From positions 566,477 to 630,476 of the forward strand of contig NMRA01000030.1 in the NCBI GenBank assembly GCA_002633005.1: a stretch of DNA of 64,000 nucleotides, written 5' to 3'. The position numbers were made by a program, and so were the translations under genes. This document shows positions 21,893 through 36,800 of this stretch, one piece after another (the stretch's first letter is position 1; the number at the start of each line of letters is the position of its first letter). Under the pieces are notes generated by a model that was not told the DNA's origin, made no database searches, and saw nothing but the letters and a program-made list of their open reading frames with translations. The DNA comes from Phoronis australis (Eukaryota; Phoronida; Phoronidae).

Positions 21893-24800
21893 GTGAGACA
21901 CTATTGTGGTTGTATTAATATTTTTTCTTTATCTGCTTTATATCCAGATAGCAAACATGGTGAAAAGTGCTAAATAATTATTGCGGGCATACAGGATTCA
22001 TAAAAGGACCCAGTCTTTTTTATGCCTCTTTACCATAGTGTAAATAGGCCATGCCATGCACGTGCATTGTAGTGTACATAGGAGAGACTGCAACACTGAT
22101 GTAGATAGAGGGTGCTGTAAATATCTTCTCTTTGGGATCTCGGTGAAGAAGTTACTGATTAGGATGATTGGCAACTGTAGATTACTTTTCTTGCTTGAAC
22201 AATTTGAAAAGACATCATTCTTGGAAGGCGTGGCACCTATCCCAAAGGCAGCCATAGTGACAGGAATCTTGTTCAAACCCACTTTCCACCACAAATAAAC
22301 AACTTTGGATTTTGATCGTTTACCATGATGAAATTGATCTCAAAATAATTCCTTGGTCAAGTTGAAGGCAGTTTTAGGGTTGATAAATTTTGTAATATAA
22401 AATTCCACTTGTCCACTATACAGTCTGCTATATTCCACTAGTCCACTATATAGTCTGCTAAATTCAACTTGTACACTATACAGTCTGCTAAGAAAAGAAT
22501 TTCTTGTTAGTGATGTTGGTGCAAAACTAAATATCTTTCATTGAGGAGGCTGTTTGAGCATGCAGCCAATTCAAGGGGTCATAATCTTTCATTGAGGGGG
22601 CTGTTTAAGCATGCAGCCAATTCAAGGGGTCATTTTCCCCTCTCGGCTATCATCTTGGATGAGTAATTTTCCCTTTGTGCCGACGGAGGGCTGCGGTAAG
22701 TCATCTGTTTTGGACTGCAGTGTGATGCGAATGTCCCATGGTATTGACTGTAACTGGATTGTCTAATTTTCAGATTATATTTGTTGAGCCTAAAGCAAGA
22801 CTTGCTGAGATGCAACAAACATATAGCTTTTCAGAAGCAGATGTCCGCTACTTGAAAAATTGGTATGTTCTGAATTCTATGCTTTGATTTTATAACAGAT
22901 TTGATGTGCTCCTCTGTTATTTGATGTGTTTCTTCTGTTATGTCTGTGCATGATTCCCTACTATGTTCTGTAGGGAATCTGAGATATCCTGAGAAACCGG
23001 TGATTCTTTGTTGCTCACATTGATGTAAGAGAGTGCAAATTAAAAGATATAGTAGGTATTCGTGACCCAGTCATTGTTGCGTACCCTTCCATTAAAGAAC
23101 ATGTAGTGTCATCTTAGTTTCAATGCTCAAATTAGGAATTGTTATTATCTACTAGTATTACGGTGGTGTGTGGTTATACGTCCTCCTTATAATGTCAGTG
23201 TGTGATCACAGTACACAACAAACTTGTCTGTGGTTATACGTCCTCCTGATAATGTCAGAGTGTGATCATAGTGTACAACAAACTTGTCTGTTGTTATACA
23301 TCCTCCTTATAATGTCAGAGTGTGATCACAGTACACAACAAACTGGTCTGTGGTTATACGTCCTCCTGATAATGTTAGAGTGTGATCATAGTGTACAACA
23401 AACTTGTCTGTTGTTATACGTCCTCCTGATAATGTTAGAGTGTGATCATAGTATACAACAAATTGGTCTGTTGTAAAACATCCTGCTAATAATGTTAGAG
23501 TGTGATCACAGTACAGATTTCCGTCACGGGGGCTTAATAATGCGTCATTCAGCTAGTGGGCCATTCAGCTATAAGTCTAATGGTAAATTTCATTTAGCTT
23601 GATAACATGGAATTCCTTTTGCACATGATGGGTATTTTTTCAGATTCTTTTTGAGCAGCTATTACATATTAATGTTGAGTCAGTTGCTTAACGATTATTA
23701 GAAGGCGAATTTTTGCAAGTATAATAGCAAGTTGAAGTCTTTGCAAGTTAAAGTTACTATGTCTGTAACTTAAAGTTACAATGTCTTTGCATCTTATGTT
23801 TTTGCAACTTAAGAGTCTGCCAGTAAGAATCTTTACCTGAGTTAAGTGTCTTGGAAAGTCTTTTCATAAAATACATTGATCTCTGTCTCTTGTTTTTGCA
23901 GTGAGTTTGTTATTCCTGGATTTGTTGACACTCACATTCATGCTCCACAGTATGCTATAACAGGAACAGGTACGGATATTCAGCTACTCGATTGGCTGGA
24001 TACCTATGCCTTTCCTGTTGAGGCCAAATTCTCCAATCTCGACTTTGCTCAGGACGTTTACACCAAAGCTGTTGTACGTTATTTCATGTTTTGTTTTTAC
24101 CTTTGAAGTGATCTACTAACTGGTTTGTTTGTTTTTCCTTTCTGCTTGTTGTCACATGCTAACAATGAAATTAAATAAACTTCAAAATCATTTTCAATTG
24201 AGAACATTTGTCAAAATTGTACCTGCATGTACATAATGATTCACGCTAGCTGTAAAAAATAAATCTCAAAATTATAAGTTCAGAATATTAGCCAAATGCT
24301 CATGCAATTGAGCTTAATTGAAGATATTTACTATGTTATGTCAGTAATGCAACTGCCCTGTTTTTGAAGTTTGTATAATGCTCATGCTATAGATAATACC
24401 ATTATATCTCTCTCTTTCTGTCCTTACCCCTCCATCTCTCTCTTTTTCTCTGACCCCTCCATCCCTCCGTTGCCTCCTCAGTTGTTATTGACCTGTCTCT
24501 TTAGAGGTTGTGTGCTGATCTAGAAAAGGGATTTTTCATTATTTCGACTTTTGCAATGAAAAGTGGAGTCGACCATTAGTGATTTTGGAAATTTTTGCTG
24601 TTTTCATTGTTTATTTATTTATTTATTAATGTAATATTTATTTGTTGCCTATTCATTACGAGTTTCTAATTCATTTAAAGCTATTTGTTCGTTTAGACGT
24701 TAAAGATGTATCCCTCCAACTAGTTATGTATCCCTCCAGATAAAGTTGTATCCCTCTAGCTAATTATTTATCCCTCCAGATAAGGGTTTATCCCTCTAGC

Positions 24801-27800
24801 TAATTATTTATCCTTCCAGATAAGGGTTTATCCCTCTAGCTAATTATTTATCTCCCCAGCTAATTACATATCCCTCCAGCTAAATGTATCCCTCCAGCTG
24901 TCAGCCAGCTTAAGGTGTATCCAGTGTGTAGGACTAGCCTCAGGTGTGTCCCTCTAGCTAACAGTGTATCCCTCCAGGTAAAGGTGTATCTTTTCATCTA
25001 AATGTGTAGCCCTCTAGCCTCAGGTGTATCCCTCCAGCTAAATATGTATCCGTCCGGCTAAATGTGTAGCCCTAAAACTAAAAGTGTATCCATCTAGCTA
25101 AAGGTGTAGCGCTCTAGCCAAAGGTTTAACCCTAGAGCTAAAGGTGTAGTCCTCCAATGAAAGTTTCTTACACGTAAAAGGTTTTAAGTTTAAGGGAGGT
25201 TGTCAATTAGTAACCAGAAAATCTGTGTTCTATTATGTTCTGCACTGTATGACGTATTACTTTAAGAGGCGTACCCTTATGAACGGGACAACAACAGCTT
25301 CATACTTTGCCACCATTCACACAGACGCCAGCCTACTTCTCTGTGATATCATTGGTGAGTTGTATCTTATTTATAATTACTTGTTTCCGGCATATCCAAC
25401 TACACTTTTTCTGTACTAATACACTTCTTTGTCTTTTACACTGAATTTTGTTACTTTATTGATGAGAAAATTTTGCATTCTTTCAATTTTAAAATTTATC
25501 ATGGCTGTTCATTGAGATGAATTCACACTCAGGTCTCAGCAGATGACAACAATAAAATTGTTTTGCTAATGATAAAAGAGTCATTGTGGATGAAGGCTCT
25601 TGAAGGTGAGAGGTCCTTGAAGAAGAGCATCAGTTCATTCTACGGAATTAGACCTTGATAGATGTTGAACTTGTGCGTTTCAGTGTTGTTGCAATAACTT
25701 TTTCTTTGGAATCATTTTGTAACCCTGAGGATGATTCAAGACTGATCTGAAACGTTGGACTTTGGAATTCATTGTAATGATGAATATATTTGTGCTTATT
25801 GTGTTATTCATCATTAAACGGACGGAACACCCACTGTTTTCTTTGATCTCATGCACATCTCAATTTTACCAACTGAGTTTTCCGTTAATTGTGAAACTGA
25901 AGAAAGTATCAGCTTCAAAGTTGACTCAGAAATAGCAAATCTCCAACTGATGCTAGTTTTAAATCGAAACCCTTCTCCAAAACACATGGCTGACAAGCAT
26001 GCAATGATATGAATCTGCTACCAGTGTAACTGACATGGCCTGAGGGGAATCATGTGTGACTGATATGAACTGAGGGAATCATAATGTAACTGATATGGCC
26101 TGAGCGGAATCGTAGTGTGACTGACATGGCTTAGTGAGGAGAATCATGGTGTAACTGATATGTGCTGAGGGGAATCATAGTATGACTGATGTGGCCTGAG
26201 GGGAATCATAGTGTTACTGATATGGGCTGAGTGGAATCTTAGTGTAACTGATATGACCTGAGAGGATTGTAACTGATGTGGCCTAAGGGAAATCGTAGTG
26301 TGACTGATGTAACCTAAGGGGAATTGTAGTGAAACTGATATGGCTTGAGGGGAATCATATCGTACCTGACATGGCCTGAGGGGAATCATAGTGTGACTGA
26401 TATGGCCTGAGGTGAATCATAGTGTGACTGATAATATGGGCCTCAGGGGAATCATAGTGTGACTGATAATATGGGCCTCAGAGGAATCATAGTGTGACTG
26501 ATATGGCCTGCGGGATCATAATTTGACTGGGATGTGGCCTGGAATGTTCTGAGGGGAATCAGCAACTGATATATCCTGAGGGAAATTATAGTGTGACTGA
26601 TACGGCCTGAGGGGAATCATAGTGTGACTGACATGAACTGAGGGGAATCATATAATGTAACTGATATGGCCTGAGGGGAATCATAGTGTGACTGATATGA
26701 CCTGAGGGGAATCATAGTGTGACTGGTTATGGCCTGAGGGAATCATAGTATGACTGATATGGCCTGAGGGGAATCATCGGAGGACATAATCTTACTATAA
26801 CCTGTCTAAGCTAATTACTCATGTTTCATGAACACTTTGAGTTTCAATATTTTGCTCAAGATTACATGAAAGCATTTCAATTCCATGTAAGCTATCATGC
26901 CAAACCGTAAGGATTAAAGTAGTTTGTTTTTGAAAATAAAAGTTTGGTACCTGTAGCCAGGGGTGTGGTGCTCTCCTACTGGCAATTGGCAGTTGGCCGA
27001 TCCACCAAATAGCAGGTGATGAGGTGGAAGAGGTTCGCCTTCATGCATGTAAAGAATTGAAGGATATTATATACTTGCATGGCTTACGGCAAAATCCAAC
27101 TGCTGCCTGGCGGTAGTTTTGTAATTGGAGCAATTATGCTGCATACCCAGCAGACTTGTATGAAGCTCATATCATGGCAACAGTGTTCAAAGGTTTTTGC
27201 TTGTAAAAGTCACATTTCTTGTCTGATTTTCAGAGTTCAAAATTCTAATCACGTGTATTTTCACAAATTATTCCAAAAGGCTATTTACAAACTTTGAAAA
27301 TGAAAATTTGAAAAATTTAATACTATTTGTAGCCCCCAGTGTGTTTATGATTGATCTGATTATGTAGAAAACGATTACATCAGCAGCCTGAGGCGGTGTA
27401 ATGAACTTCAACAGCATGCTGTCTCTGATCAATTCTGGCAGATTTCGAGGTACACAAAGTGGTTGCAATTGAGTTGCCCGATTTCGGCCTTTGAGGATCT
27501 CAACGTAGGATTCTTTTCATGTCAGTCAAGATGCTATTCTCTAATTGAACCGGTGTAACTACCATAATTCTTCATATATTTAGCGCACAATATGGCGGAT
27601 AAGAGGAATTTTGTTTTGTTTAATATATCTCCACAACATCTTAGTCCATTACAAACACTTTGTATTGTGTACATGTCATCAAACAACATTTGCTTAAGTT
27701 CCCAGTATTTACAAAAGAGTTAATCAGCCATTGATAGATGGAAAAAAATTCAATTATTATTATTTTTATGCAAAATAGTGGTCAATTACCAACTAGAATA

Positions 27801-30800
27801 TTAGCAATGGTAAAGGTGAACTATCTAAAATTTTGGACACCTTTTTACTCGGTAACTACATGATACTAGTTAGATGAGCTAATGGTAGTTGATACCCAAA
27901 CATCAGTTTTCTATTACAGGAGACCTGGGTCAGAGAGCCTATGTGGGTAAGGTTAACATGGACCAAGAGAGTCCTGACTACTATGTGGAGTCTACTCAGG
28001 AGTCTATTGATGAAACTAAGAGATTCATCAACCAAGTGGAAAAGAAAAAGGTAAATCTTGCCAATGAAGTAGTGGCCATTTCATAATCATTGATTTTTGA
28101 CAATTTCTGTGAACACAAATAGTTGTGATAGATCAGTTAACTGAGACCAGACTTATCCAGCAGATAATCATTTTAAGTATTTACAATGCATTGTCTCATC
28201 TAGTACATGTCAACAATTGTATGGTGACACTTTGCTTATCTCAAAATCCATTAATGAGAAGCAGAATACTGACAACATTGTTCAAAAATAGTAGGTTTCA
28301 AAAGTCGCATTTCTTGTCAGACTTACAAAAATTCAAAAACCTAGCCATGTGTACTTTTCATAAACTATGTTCATGTGTGGTAAGCTATTTAAAAACTTTC
28401 GGAACATGTTTTGGTGGGTCTGATTATCTAAAGAACGATAACCTCAGCAACTAGTGGTGTCCAGAGCCAATGTAATTGCCTACAACTGCATGGTGTCTGT
28501 GATCATTGCAGTAGATTTCTTGGTACGCAAACTGGTTGAGTTGCTCAATCTTAAACATAGGGTTCCTTTCATGTAATGCATTGGTTCTTGACACAATTAT
28601 GTGCCCTGTATCTCGACACAATTATATGCCCTGCATCTTGACACAATTATATGCCCTGCATCTTGACACAATTATATGCCCTGCATGTGGACAATAAACA
28701 TCAGAACTTTCCTTTTGTGAAATGTACCTCAACAGTGGAAGACGGGCATTCCTCTTATGTGCTGGAAAATGTTTTTGAGGATTCTAATGATGAAGTTGCT
28801 ATTGCCCACAAAATGTAAAATTCTGAGTGACATGCGAGGCAAGCTGCATGAAATAAATTTGCTGTAACAACAACTGCTGATCTAGTATTTAGCAATGGGT
28901 TGTTACTTATCCATGAGTTGGGACTAATATTGGAACCATCGAGGTTCTGATGTCTGTTTGTGTACCCTTTTAGAACCCTCTTGTGCAAGCCTGCATCACG
29001 CCTCGATTTGCTATCACCTGCTCATCACACCTGATGGAGGAGTTAGGGAGGCTGGCTAAGGAACATGACCTGCCTATTCAGGTAAGACACCTGTGAGAGT
29101 ATTCAATTTGTTTTCAATAATGAATCTCACTTTTTAAATTTCATGCTCTGATGAGAATTGTGGAATTCAGTTGATTTCAGCTTTACACTGATAGTTGGCA
29201 TGGCTTGATACACAAAGGATGGACCGTGTGTATACTACGGGTAAAATCTGTAAAGGCAATTTTTATATTTGTGAAATGTAAAGGCCTGCTGATCAGGTCA
29301 AGCTGATGTCGCAACTTTCAGACTAAAGTAAGTTGATCGCTAGCGGCGCACAGGTAGGTGGCGAATCCTCTTGTTGAACCAATCAATGAACTCCATTCTG
29401 TCCATTATTTTTACGCGTGTTAGAAATGTTAACTCATGGTACTGAAGAGGGAATCCTCCCTAAAACTGAAATCAAAACTATGGTACCCCGGTTGTCACTG
29501 TACAGATGGTGCTGCGTTGGGCTTTAATATGGTTTAACAATGCTAACCAAGCTACATCTGTATTCATAAATGGTTGTTAATGTAAACATGCGAAATTATG
29601 CAAATGGATGACCTTTGCACTAATGACCTACTTGGTGTGAACTCATGACCTGAATCTTACAGTGTTGTTCTAATTACTGAATGTACTTCTCAGTACCTGG
29701 ACACGTTTATGTGATGTGTGCGAGAACGTTTTCGCCACAAACCTTAAACAACTTACATTCCATTTATATTCATATCTTCACAATATGTTGTGTTTTTGAC
29801 TGGTATGGCGACATAATATCAGAATAAATGATTAGCTTTGAAATTTTACTATAAAGTAGTTAGTGAATAAGTGGTAAAAGTTTACTAATCTCTTAAAATG
29901 ACACTCACTGACCATGAACTGCAGGTAATTGACTTGTACTGCTTTTAGTCACACCTGGCCGAAAATAAAGATGAGATAGACATGGTTGGTCGTCAGCACC
30001 CTGATAAAACCTATGCAGAAGTGTATGACCAGCACAAATTATTGAGTGACAGGGTAAGGTCGTCGACAAATTGTCATTATTTTCCCTAACTGTGAGCGGC
30101 CCTGATAGGTAGGCAAACATTTTATTCTTTATACTTATCCTGGTTCTGCATGCTCATTTTTCCTGTAAACATATTTCTGTGTATCAAAAACATTGGAAGT
30201 TTCTTTTGTCACATTGCATATGTCTTGTCGTGAGCATTAAGTTCAGTTGTTGCAGGGGGAACAAACTTGGTTCATTACACTCCCACCCTGTGGGGGTGAG
30301 TTTCCCGATTTCGCTGATTGGGATATCAAGAGACTAGTCATGTCGTTATCAGTTTGTCTCAGTGATAGCAAGAGGAGAAAGTTAGCAAACCAATGTTTAC
30401 ATAGTCCAGCTCTCTCATTGTCTGTGTACAAAAGACTTCGAACGAAGACAAACGCTCGACTTTCATACGGCAGAAATAAGACTTAACTTTCAACTAGTAA
30501 TTGTATGCTCTGACCCAATTATGTCAAGTTTAATCAAACGAGATTCTTAATCAGATCGTGATGCTGAAATTTCATGGTTTTAACAGTCCGTATGTTTGTG
30601 TGGCCACAGGACGCATTCTGCTGTCATCTCCAGAAGGGGTCCAACATACACTGCTGTATCTCCAAAACCTCTGAATGGATGTTCGTGAAATTTTCTAAAT
30701 ATGCTCCTATCATTGGTGTGTCAGCACCTTTTGTGCTGATTGGAGTACTGCTGTGTCCCCTAGTGACAATTTCATTTTTTTATGTTACGTTAAAGTCTCA

Positions 30801-33800
30801 CCAAAAAAAACAAAAAACTTACCAGTGCAAAAGGAGCTGATCACAAACAAAAAGGAATCTGTTAAGTGCTATTTAGATTATTACTAAGTGGAATTCTTCG
30901 AATTCCGACAAGTATGTTGGTCTGCCATCAAGTTTTTACTTGGCGAAATAAATTTCGCCAAGTATGTTACTCTTCCATCAAGTTTGGGTTTTTTTTTGTT
31001 TGTTCGCACGATACAGGTCGTAATTTTCGTCCGATCATCACAAAATTTACACATAACATGTAGTTTTGGAAGTAACTGGAAGCCTATTGTTTTTCGTCAT
31101 AATCGGATCCAAGATGGCGGATGTGGCAGCCATTTTGTTTTCATTTAAAGGTTCAAATGCTTCTGGGGGCTACAATTTTTTACGTACAAGGCTAAGAATC
31201 GGCACAGTAAATGGACCGGAAGTGTGCTACAAGTATATTGGAAATTGTTTACTGCCGGTTAAAGATAGCGGAATTATCGGCGATCGTGCATTTGTTTAGA
31301 ATTTTTTTGTTTAACCGGAAGTCACTTTCAAGATGGTGGCTCTGGTGCATTTTCACCCATTTTCGATCGTTCTGCAGTCGCATATTTAACGGGAAGAGCA
31401 AATGACGTGAATTTTTGCATGTGGATTTTTTGAAGCATGCTCTTTCAAAAGTTCTGTGATAACGTTGTCAGACTTACCGTTTTGAAGTTATTTGATTTTG
31501 AATTTCCAAAAAACGCAAAATTTCAATTTTTCTAAAAGTTTACGGAATTTTGCAAAACTGCCAGGTTTAGTTTTGAACGGACTTTCAGAAGATATTTTCA
31601 ATTTGTCATTAAAATGTCTACTTTTTGAATTTTTCGAGATTTTCTGAAAACGCTGTTCCTTTGTTGACCGATTTTGCTGTTCGCCAAGTGTTGCTCAAGA
31701 CTGTAGCCTATTTACTGATTTCTCACATCTTCTCTAGTCGCATGTGTGTTATAGTGTTGCTCATAATCGCCATCATCAAAATCATCATCGTTGTTAATTC
31801 CTCGTAGTGTCGCTCAAGATTGTAGGTATCACTGAACAATCAGGCTGCGGCCACGGCGTTTTCTAGAGCCTACAATTCATATACAGGGCGTATGTCAGGT
31901 TTGGCTCATTGTTCGAGGAATTTGTTGAAAACAGATGCCAGGAAACTGCTTTACTTGTAATTTTGAAAGAGAAAAGTCAAGTTTTTACCTACTTTTGATG
32001 CAAACTGGTGGCTGTCATTTGCTATCAACTTCTGTTGTCTGCTGTCCGAGAAACCGTGTGCGATTTCTGGTGGCTGTCAGACAGATGAAATTTGCCTATA
32101 AAGTAGCTTCTAAGGGGCTTACTTATGACTACATAGTTAAAATCTAGAGAGGACGAGCATTCTGAATCTGTAGGCAGGTTTTTTCTTCGTCATGATCGTC
32201 GTTGTCGTTGTCCTCCCCTTCGTCGGCTTTTCACTTAATTTCGGCGAGTGTCGCTCCTCCGAGCGCTCTCGCACTGTTGTCACTTTACCGTGTGCGTGAA
32301 CAGGACTGAAGGCTATTTCTTACTGATTTCTTCGCTAGTCACATGAATGTTATCGTGGTGCTCATAATCGCCGCTTTCATCGTCACGATCATTGTCCTCC
32401 CCATCGTCCTGTTTTTGCTTGATTTTTGCCAATTGTCGCTGACCTCCGAGCGCCCTCGCACTAGCTGTTGTCACTTTACCGGGTGCGTGAACTGAGGACT
32501 GAAGGCTAGTCTTACTGATTTATTCGCTAGTCACGTGAATGTTATTGTGTTGTTCATAATTGCCACCTTCATCGTCATGATGGTCGTCGTCCTCCCCATC
32601 GTCCTGTTTTCGGTTAATTTCGGCAAGCATCGCTCCTCCGACCGCTATCGCAATGTTGTCACTTTTTACCGGGTGCGTGAACAGGACTGAAGGCTATTTC
32701 TTATTGATTTGTTTGCTATAGTCACATGAATGTCATTGTGTTGTTCACAATTCCCACCTTCACCGTCATGATCGTCGTCGTCCTCCTCATCGTCCTGTTT
32801 TCGGTTAATTTCGGCAAGTGTTGCTTCTCCGAGCGCTATCGCACTGTTGTCACTTTTTACCGGGTGCGTGAACACTGAAGGCTATTTCTTATTGATTTGT
32901 TCGTTAATCACATGAATGTCATCGTGTTGTTCATAATCGCCGCCTTCATCGTCATGATCGTCGTCGTCCTCCTCATCGTCTTCTTTTCGGGTAATTTTGC
33001 CAAGTGTCGCTCCTCCGAGCGCTTTCGTTTTTTAAGTTGTGTGATCAGTCATTAGCTGGTGTTGCGTTTTGAAATTATCGTGTTTTGTTAAGTCGTGCTC
33101 AGCAATTCATCAAGTTTAATCCCAAACTGCCATTCTAATAAACATGCAGCGCTATCTATTGACTGAACACAAAACTAGTAAGCAATATGACCGATTAGGA
33201 AATAAATTGCTAAATGACATGGATAGAGCCCTTAATGACCAGACAAATGCTGAGACTCTTAGTAATGCTGTGCTATAACTAATGTTTTGTTATCAAATGA
33301 ATGTTTCCTCTTCCAGTGCATTATGGCCCATTGTGTTCACCTCGGCTCGTCAGATCTCGACCTGTTGCACAAGCGCAGCACTGGCATATCCCACTGTCCT
33401 AACTCAAACATCACGTAATGCATTTTACATTAATCTGGTCTTACAGCAGAGTTCCACTGTGTGTTTCTCAAAGATCTAAGCATCAATGTTTATTTATAAC
33501 ACCATTGTTGAATTGATAAGACTGGTGTGTATTACATTTAAATAAAGGATTGAAACTATGACCCAAAATGCACGTATGTATATCAAAAGCTAAGTTGTTT
33601 TAATAGGTCACAAAGTAGTACAGGGCAATAGTCGGATATAACGTGCCCACTTTTTGAGAACCAGCTGATGCCCGTTATTCAGTGGAGAAAACTGCTTCTC
33701 AGAATGCGGGCACGTTATATCTGCATGGTTATTACCTCTAACAACATCATTCTTTTCACGTTGCACACTTATCAAATCGCCAATGGCAAGTTCTGGGTGC

Positions 33801-36800
33801 ATCTGGTAACAATAAAGCAAAATCAATTTGTCAACTTGGCAAATGTTTCAAAACTTGTCAATACAAATTGATTTTGGCACCGTACACTTGTGTCATCTCC
33901 CAGTCACCAGGATTCAACTCTTAGTGGTCTCACTGTATGTATTGTTGCTTTCAATACCATCTACTGATCTAGTCATCCCATCAAGTGTGAGTCAGTTCAT
34001 GAGTTAAATTCGCTTTTTAAGTTATTTCAGTTTTAATAACCATTGATGTTCAAGCTAAAAACGGCCAAATAAGTATCGCATTGACTTAGAGCTCTATTTG
34101 ACTCGGGCGGCGTCATGTGTAACAAGACAATGTAATAGGCAATATCTTTTCATTTCAAAGTACAGTATTCATGTTCTACATATCAGTGGCAGATCTATGA
34201 TATCACAAGGGGTGCCCAACATTTTGTCTGTAAACATTTGCGCAAAGCACGATTGTAGATGCGCATAGCACCGAATGGAATGAGGTCGGAAAGGGGGTTT
34301 GCCCCTCTCCCGCCAGGAAAATTTTTCTGTTGTTTCCTCTAAAATTCAAGCATTTTCCTTGATTCCTGAAGTATTATCCAAGAAAAAAAGGCAAAGAAAA
34401 AACATGGAGAACACGTCGAACTTGAAAAACTGCAATTATCACAGACTCGAACTCATGACCTGGCGGATAAAACGCGCGTGCTTTACCACTGCACCACCAC
34501 GCTTTCACTCGTAATTTAGCACTAAGAGATCTACTTGTTTATGGTCCACAGTGTTTGCGTGCGAAACCTACTTCTTTTTGTAATGCTTTTACACTTTTTA
34601 TATTTTGTTCAATTAGTTCGTAACAAATTTGTTGTAGGCCCTATTGAAAATAGTCTTCAATTCCCCAAAAGACCAAATCCATTTTTTTGTGTTGGCATTA
34701 ATGACGCGATTGCTTTGGAAATCGTCTTAAGTTAAGGTTTGACAAAGAGAGAATTATGAGTTTCTAAGTGATTCAATAAGGGTTCGATTAAAATTGACAT
34801 CTTACCAGCAGCTTCTGTTTTTTCATCGTCACTCAGATTCCATTTTCTTTAAAAAATGAAGTAATTTTCTTCATTGCACAGTGAAGCAGACAATGGAAAC
34901 TGAGTTGTAGTCGCAGCGCAACTGCCGGTCGTCTGGCATATGGCGGGAGAGCCTAAATTTAGTCATAGTTATGTTACGATTGCGCTGTGTTCCGAATTTG
35001 ACACTTGAAATTGGATCTAAGCCCTCCCCCCCAACACATTAAGACTGCACACATTTAAATCTTGTTTCAGCTGTATAATATTAATTACCGGGGTTAATTA
35101 ATAAACTCAACATTTCCCTACGCTCTTGCTGGTTTATTTTTTGCAGCAGCTTAAGGGGGGGGCCTGGCCCCCCTAAATCTGCCTATGCATATGTACAAAT
35201 TGTCTACCCCGTTGACTCCTCAGTCTGTTTGTATTAATGTACGTCACATCCGTAGTACGCCTATCCACTTCACTTTTTAACGTTACTCATTCATCAGTTA
35301 TCTATTTACAATATTTAGCCTAACTTAATGTAATTAACTTAGTGATGGTGGGAATTTTCATGCCTACCCTAGTGTTAACGCCCAAGTGTTCATTGCTTTT
35401 GTCCTTACTTCATTACTTTTAGTCTGTTCATCTCGGCGCTTATTTTAGCAAAGTCTGAAAAGGCGTGGGGGGCGCTATAGGGGCGTGGGCGGTTATTACG
35501 GTGAATACGGTACTACAATCTGGAAAATTTGTGAACTGGAAGCTTGGCCTTATGATACCAATACACAAAAAGAACTCCAAAACGGACATTGCCAATTATC
35601 GCCCCATGACTCCACTTAACACCTTATTCAAAATTTCAGAAAAAGTCATTTCTCAACACGTTTGACCACCTCTCTTCACAAAACCTCATATATCGTCACC
35701 AATTTGGATTCATGCCTGGTAACAGCACTGTCTCAACTTACAAAAATTATACACGAAATACACCTCCAGTTTGAGCAAGGGTATAAGTGCGAGATTCGTA
35801 TTTTTATAATTTGCGTCAGCTTTTGACGTCGTTCCCCATGATCTGCTTTTACATAAATTACAATCCAGCGGTTTCTCACGCACTCTCTTCTTACTTTTAA
35901 AATCATATCTGGAATATCGAACTTACAATTAGTCCGAATTGAGGGTGTCTTTATCACCCTCATCAACGCCAGGTTTCGTAAATGCTGGACTGCCACAGGC
36001 CCCTTACTCTTTTTACTGTACATCAATGATCTTCCAGACACAATATATTCTAAAACATTCTTATATGCTGATGACACTGCAATTTTCTACCCATTCTCAA
36101 GAGAGAATCCCCATGACTCCTTACAATTGCAAACTGACATAAACAAACTCTGTGACTGCTGGTCTTACAAATGGAAGATGGAATTTCAACCTGAAAAAGT
36201 GTTGATCTTATATTTTCTAAGTCTAATAATACTCATTTCCAAACAAATCCAATGCTGGAATTATGACTCAATGGGGAAGTTATCCCTAATAAGTTCAGGC
36301 ACAAACATCTTGGCTTGCTACTAGACCATAAGCTTATATTTACTCCTCATTGTCACAAACTCGTTCATAAAGTACAAAAAGTAATTAATCTAGTTAGAAT
36401 TGTCTCTCGTCATCTCAACTCCATGCACCTTGAAACTCTGTTCAAGTCTTTTGTACTTCCACATCTAGATTACTGTAACATAATCTACGAATCAGCAAAC
36501 GCTGGCGTACTTCTTCAATTAGAAAGACTACAATACTAAGCAGCTTTAGCCATAACAGGAGCATACAGAGGGTCAAACACAATCAAGGTTCTAAATAGTC
36601 TCAACTGGAGCAACTTGTCCTAAACTCCACCTGTCCATGTACATTCAGAGTCTTAACCAACATAAACAATTCAAACAAAATCCTCTTTGATTCCTACAAA
36701 AGACCAAACAGGAGACCAAGACTGCGGCAAAGTAATATACACACTATTCCATTTTCCCTCAGCCAAGCCTTCAATTGAGGTCAACGATATTAACTTGTAT

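Noticed and set aside
23168-23476. 102-codon frame with 20-residue repeats
   Set aside because: A 60-bp minisatellite inside an intron; the period being a multiple of three keeps the frame open.
23168-23516. CRISPR-like repeat-spacer array
   Set aside because: Units are contiguous tandem copies with no unique spacers, in an animal intron.
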